Source: Epiperipatus broadwayi
Lineage: Eukaryota; Onychophora; Udeonychophora; Euonychophora; Peripatidae
DNA: 64,000 bases
Direction: 5' to 3'
NCBI GenBank assembly: GCA_028023455.1
Contig: JAQFVV010006197.1
Coordinates: 17,357,254-17,421,253 of the forward strand
A program made the position numbers and the translations under genes. Below the pieces are notes generated by a model, which saw only the letters and a program-made list of their open reading frames with translations, was not told the origin of the DNA and made no database searches. This document shows positions 61,321 through 64,000 of this stretch, one piece after another. Each line of letters opens with the position of its first letter. The first letter of the stretch is position 1.

Positions 61321-62130
61321 TGTTCTATTTTTGATAGTTGTAAAGATTATTTATAGACTGTATTTAATGTTTTGAATGGAAGATATAAAAGCTAATTTAA
61401 TATTTAATGTTAAAAAAACTCAAGTTGTCAGTTAGTGTCTTTAGCTTGGATAGTTATCAGTTTGAGAATATAAATCTATTTAAATACAATGGTTGATGTA
61501 GAACATAGATTCCAATGTGCTGCTACTGCTTTTAACAAGTTAAAAAATAAAGTATTTTATCATAAGGAAATAACTACTGCAACTTATAGAGTTGTTATTT
61601 GATCTAACTCATTGTATGGAAGTAAGACTTGTATTCCTATTGGTGCAATATAAAGGCATTAGAAAAGTTTATTTATGCATTCTCATAATTTTTTAAAATA
61701 CCATGGCAAGGTGATAATACTAATTAATATGTTCTTCAATTTGCTGGATGTGATTCTATTGAATACACTATTCTAAAATCACACTTTTGTTGAATTGGAT
61801 ATATAAATTAAATGAATAATGCAGGACTTTTTAAGAGAGTGTTTCATGATGAACTTAAGCATTATTTTCATGGTGAACATAGAGTCTATTATGTTACGAG
61901 AATTATTTCAAAGACTTTCCAAATAAGTGCACTGCCAATTGTTTCCATTGGGAAGATATGACAGAGAATAGAATGCATTGGAGAGCTATAATTAGTTGTA
62001 TTGAAGTATTTTAGAAATTTTCTGCTGAAGAAATTAAAAGCCAACATAATAAAACATCAAGTAAACAGAAAAATGGGCCACCATGTTTGATATGTGGATG
62101 GACCAAAAACTATTGATAAATATTTTAACA
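61321..62130 (+). pseudogene. LINE 2 C-terminal region
   Basis: VEHRFQCAATAFNKLKNKVF near 61500-61560 (family: R...A..AF..L...VW), SNSLYGSKTCIPI near 61600-61640 (family: LLYGSETW) and FKRVFHDELK near 61830-61860 (family: P..V...EL) keep the usual order of the ORF2 tail. Stops and frameshifts are frequent. The motif CLICG near 62085-62100 may be a remnant of the terminal Cys/His motif. Confidence 0.75.
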
Positions 62131-64000
62131 CCATCTTAGATTGTTCAGTCAACGTAATATATATTACACATTCAGAGATACTGAGAATATTTGCCAAAAA
62201 ATTTGGTAATAACATTTAACATAATATAAAGGCAATGTTTTTTAATTTTCCAGTTATATTTTCTAGCTGAGGTATGATATACCTAATCATTCCCTTCAGA
62301 TGTTGTAGAAGAATAGTAAGCATATTATTATTATAAGATCTTAATCTGTAATAACAAAATAACATTAACGATAAATATTGAAGATAATAAACATCTTTGG
62401 TTTTAACTTTATCCATTAATAAATTTGTAGCATGGGGCTGCTGTGTACAGATATTGATTATTATATCAATATACAATAATATAATATAGCTTCACCATTA
62501 GATAGTTACTAATTGCTTTTATTCACAAAATTGTGATTGTTTTAAGGCCCTATTAAAAATAATTAGACATAGAAAGAGGATTAATGCCTTTAACATCAGA
62601 TATTTATATGATTTTTAAGACAATTAGTCTATTTTTTGAAGTTGGGGTCTTTTCCAAAGTTTTTGAATTTTCATAAATTCTGGAATTGCACATATTGCTG
62701 GAAGTAGTAGATATTACTGGTAGCAATAGACTTTGAATGCTGGGAAGAAATGAGCTTTTCTGGAATTTTTATTAGCAATAGTAGTCTTCTGAACAGTAAT
62801 GGTTTTCTTTGTTAAACCTTCACAACTGCTTATATATTCTTAAGCAGTTATTTTTGAGACTAATTTTTAAATTGAAATAGTTTGCTTTTGAAGCTTCTGA
62901 AGTGATTGTAAACTTTTTTTTAGAATTGGTGCTTTCTTGTTGAAACTTGTAGATTGTTACTGGAAGCAAAAGATTTATTTGGAAGCAGTGAATATACTAT
63001 ATATTTTAAATATATTTATTTAAATATATTTGAATATACTATAGATTTTAGGAAAGTGGAGTATTTTCTCTTAATTAAAGAGGAGTAATTGCTTAGGCAT
63101 TTCAACTGTTGTCCTACATTTTTGAATAGAGGCAGTCTTTTTTTTTGAGATTGTTAAGGTGGTTCTAATTGTAATTTTTTTATTGTTCTCTTTACTGTGA
63201 ATGAATTAAGTGATGACATGGTATAAATATATAAGAACAGTTATTTTATAAACAAAGTAACTGAACAATTTTAATGGACAATATTGCCTATTTGGTTAAT
63301 ATGTTTAGTCGGAAATATTTTGAATTCCATTCATTATCACTAGGAGGGAGGAAAATAAAATCAAGCATAGTTTAAATTGTTTTATAGCAGTGAAAACAAT
63401 CTCTTAGATAAAACTCTCCTAATTAGGTTTTTTTTTTGGAAATTAATTATTCAAATCATCCATTTAGAGATGTAATACTCTTAAATTCTTAAGAACCATT
63501 TTAAAAAGGAGAATTCACTTGTTCAGATAAATTACTTTCATAGTCACTTTTTTAAAAAATTAATTCAACCCAAAGACATTTATTGCAAAATTTAGAATTT
63601 AAAGAAATGCACTAAAGTAGAGATTAAGAATCAAAGTTGAATAGAATCAAAATTAAAAAGGTGATTATTTGTGGAGAGTTCCTTTATGCTATTTGTTTTT
63701 ATGGTGCACTCTTCAAATATACTTTTTGCTTTTATACATATATTTGTATGTTTTTTAATACCAAAGATGATAAGAGAATTTGTTTTTGTTTTACATTGTT
63801 AATTTTTTTTGGATAGGGTGTGTGTGAATAGAATGATTTGCATGTTATTATTAGTTCAGTTTTTTTAGCTAAATGATCATACATATTTTCTTTTTTTTAT
63901 ATTCTAAGTTAAAATGGCAAAGGTAACCCATGAGATCAATGATGCTAGAGATAATATAAATAGTGAGGATTGTATTAGATGACAATGATTCTTTTTTATA
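62131..64000. other. AT-rich end of window, no gene seen
   Basis: The 86-codon minus frame at 62216-62476 is not recognisable. A direct repeat of the type aatatatttatttaaatata lies near 63005-63035. No other feature is seen up to the end. Confidence 0.5.

Noticed and set aside
1-64000. CRISPR arrays, bacterial operons, ribosome binding sites, rRNA
   Set aside because: No regularly spaced repeats, no rRNA signatures, and the content is clearly that of an animal nuclear genome.

Overview
This is an AT-rich (roughly a quarter G+C by eye) non-coding stretch of an animal nuclear genome. I found no host protein-coding gene, no rRNA and no convincing functional tRNA gene. What can be recognised is decayed transposable elements: two LTR-flanked Ty3/gypsy-type elements, part of a third, a Penelope-like element, two or three LINE relics, two hAT elements, TA-flanked TIR elements, and tRNA-derived SINE heads. 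Penelope elements, SINEs and a ZBED5/FAM200-like hAT transposase together point to an invertebrate metazoan. I cannot name the species from the sequence.

Layout. 1-6 kb is mostly unique AT-rich DNA with a weak LINE trace on the minus strand (about 5.44-5.64 kb). 6-9.6 kb holds foldback repeats and a 122-bp TA-flanked MITE. 9.6-13.3 kb holds a gag-protease relic of a Ty3-type element (minus), candidate LTR-like repeats shared with 21.4-22.3 kb, and a Penelope 3' fragment inside inverted repeats. 15311-16359 is a TIR element with a second hairpin nested inside. 17.1-18.6 kb is a Penelope reverse transcriptase relic (plus). 18.9-19.05 kb is a tRNA-like SINE head. 23222-23690 is a non-autonomous hAT with an 8-bp target duplication.

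24626-29540 is a structurally complete LTR retrotransposon on the minus strand: two LTRs, 5-bp target duplication, gag knuckle, protease, RT, RNase H and integrase, all broken. A SINE with its own 9-bp duplication sits beside its end. 31.6-33.4 kb is a LINE relic (plus). 33.7-34.5 kb is a large inverted repeat enclosing a foldback-repeat copy. 35148-40123 is a second LTR element (minus), abutted by another copy of the same repeat. 44085-44430 is the best hairpin copy of that repeat. 50845-52454 is a hAT element that keeps an open C-terminal transposase frame. 53.65-53.76 kb is a G+C-rich SINE (minus). 59.2-62.1 kb is a second LINE relic (plus).

The coding relics do not form a pathway. Each is an independent insertion and all have stops or frameshifts; in the four elements where an RT catalytic box can be read, that box is altered. 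The most interesting non-standard feature is a dispersed foldback repeat (at least seven copies, called FB here). Its centre carries a conserved string resembling the two halves of a hammerhead-ribozyme core, although I could not build all three stems.
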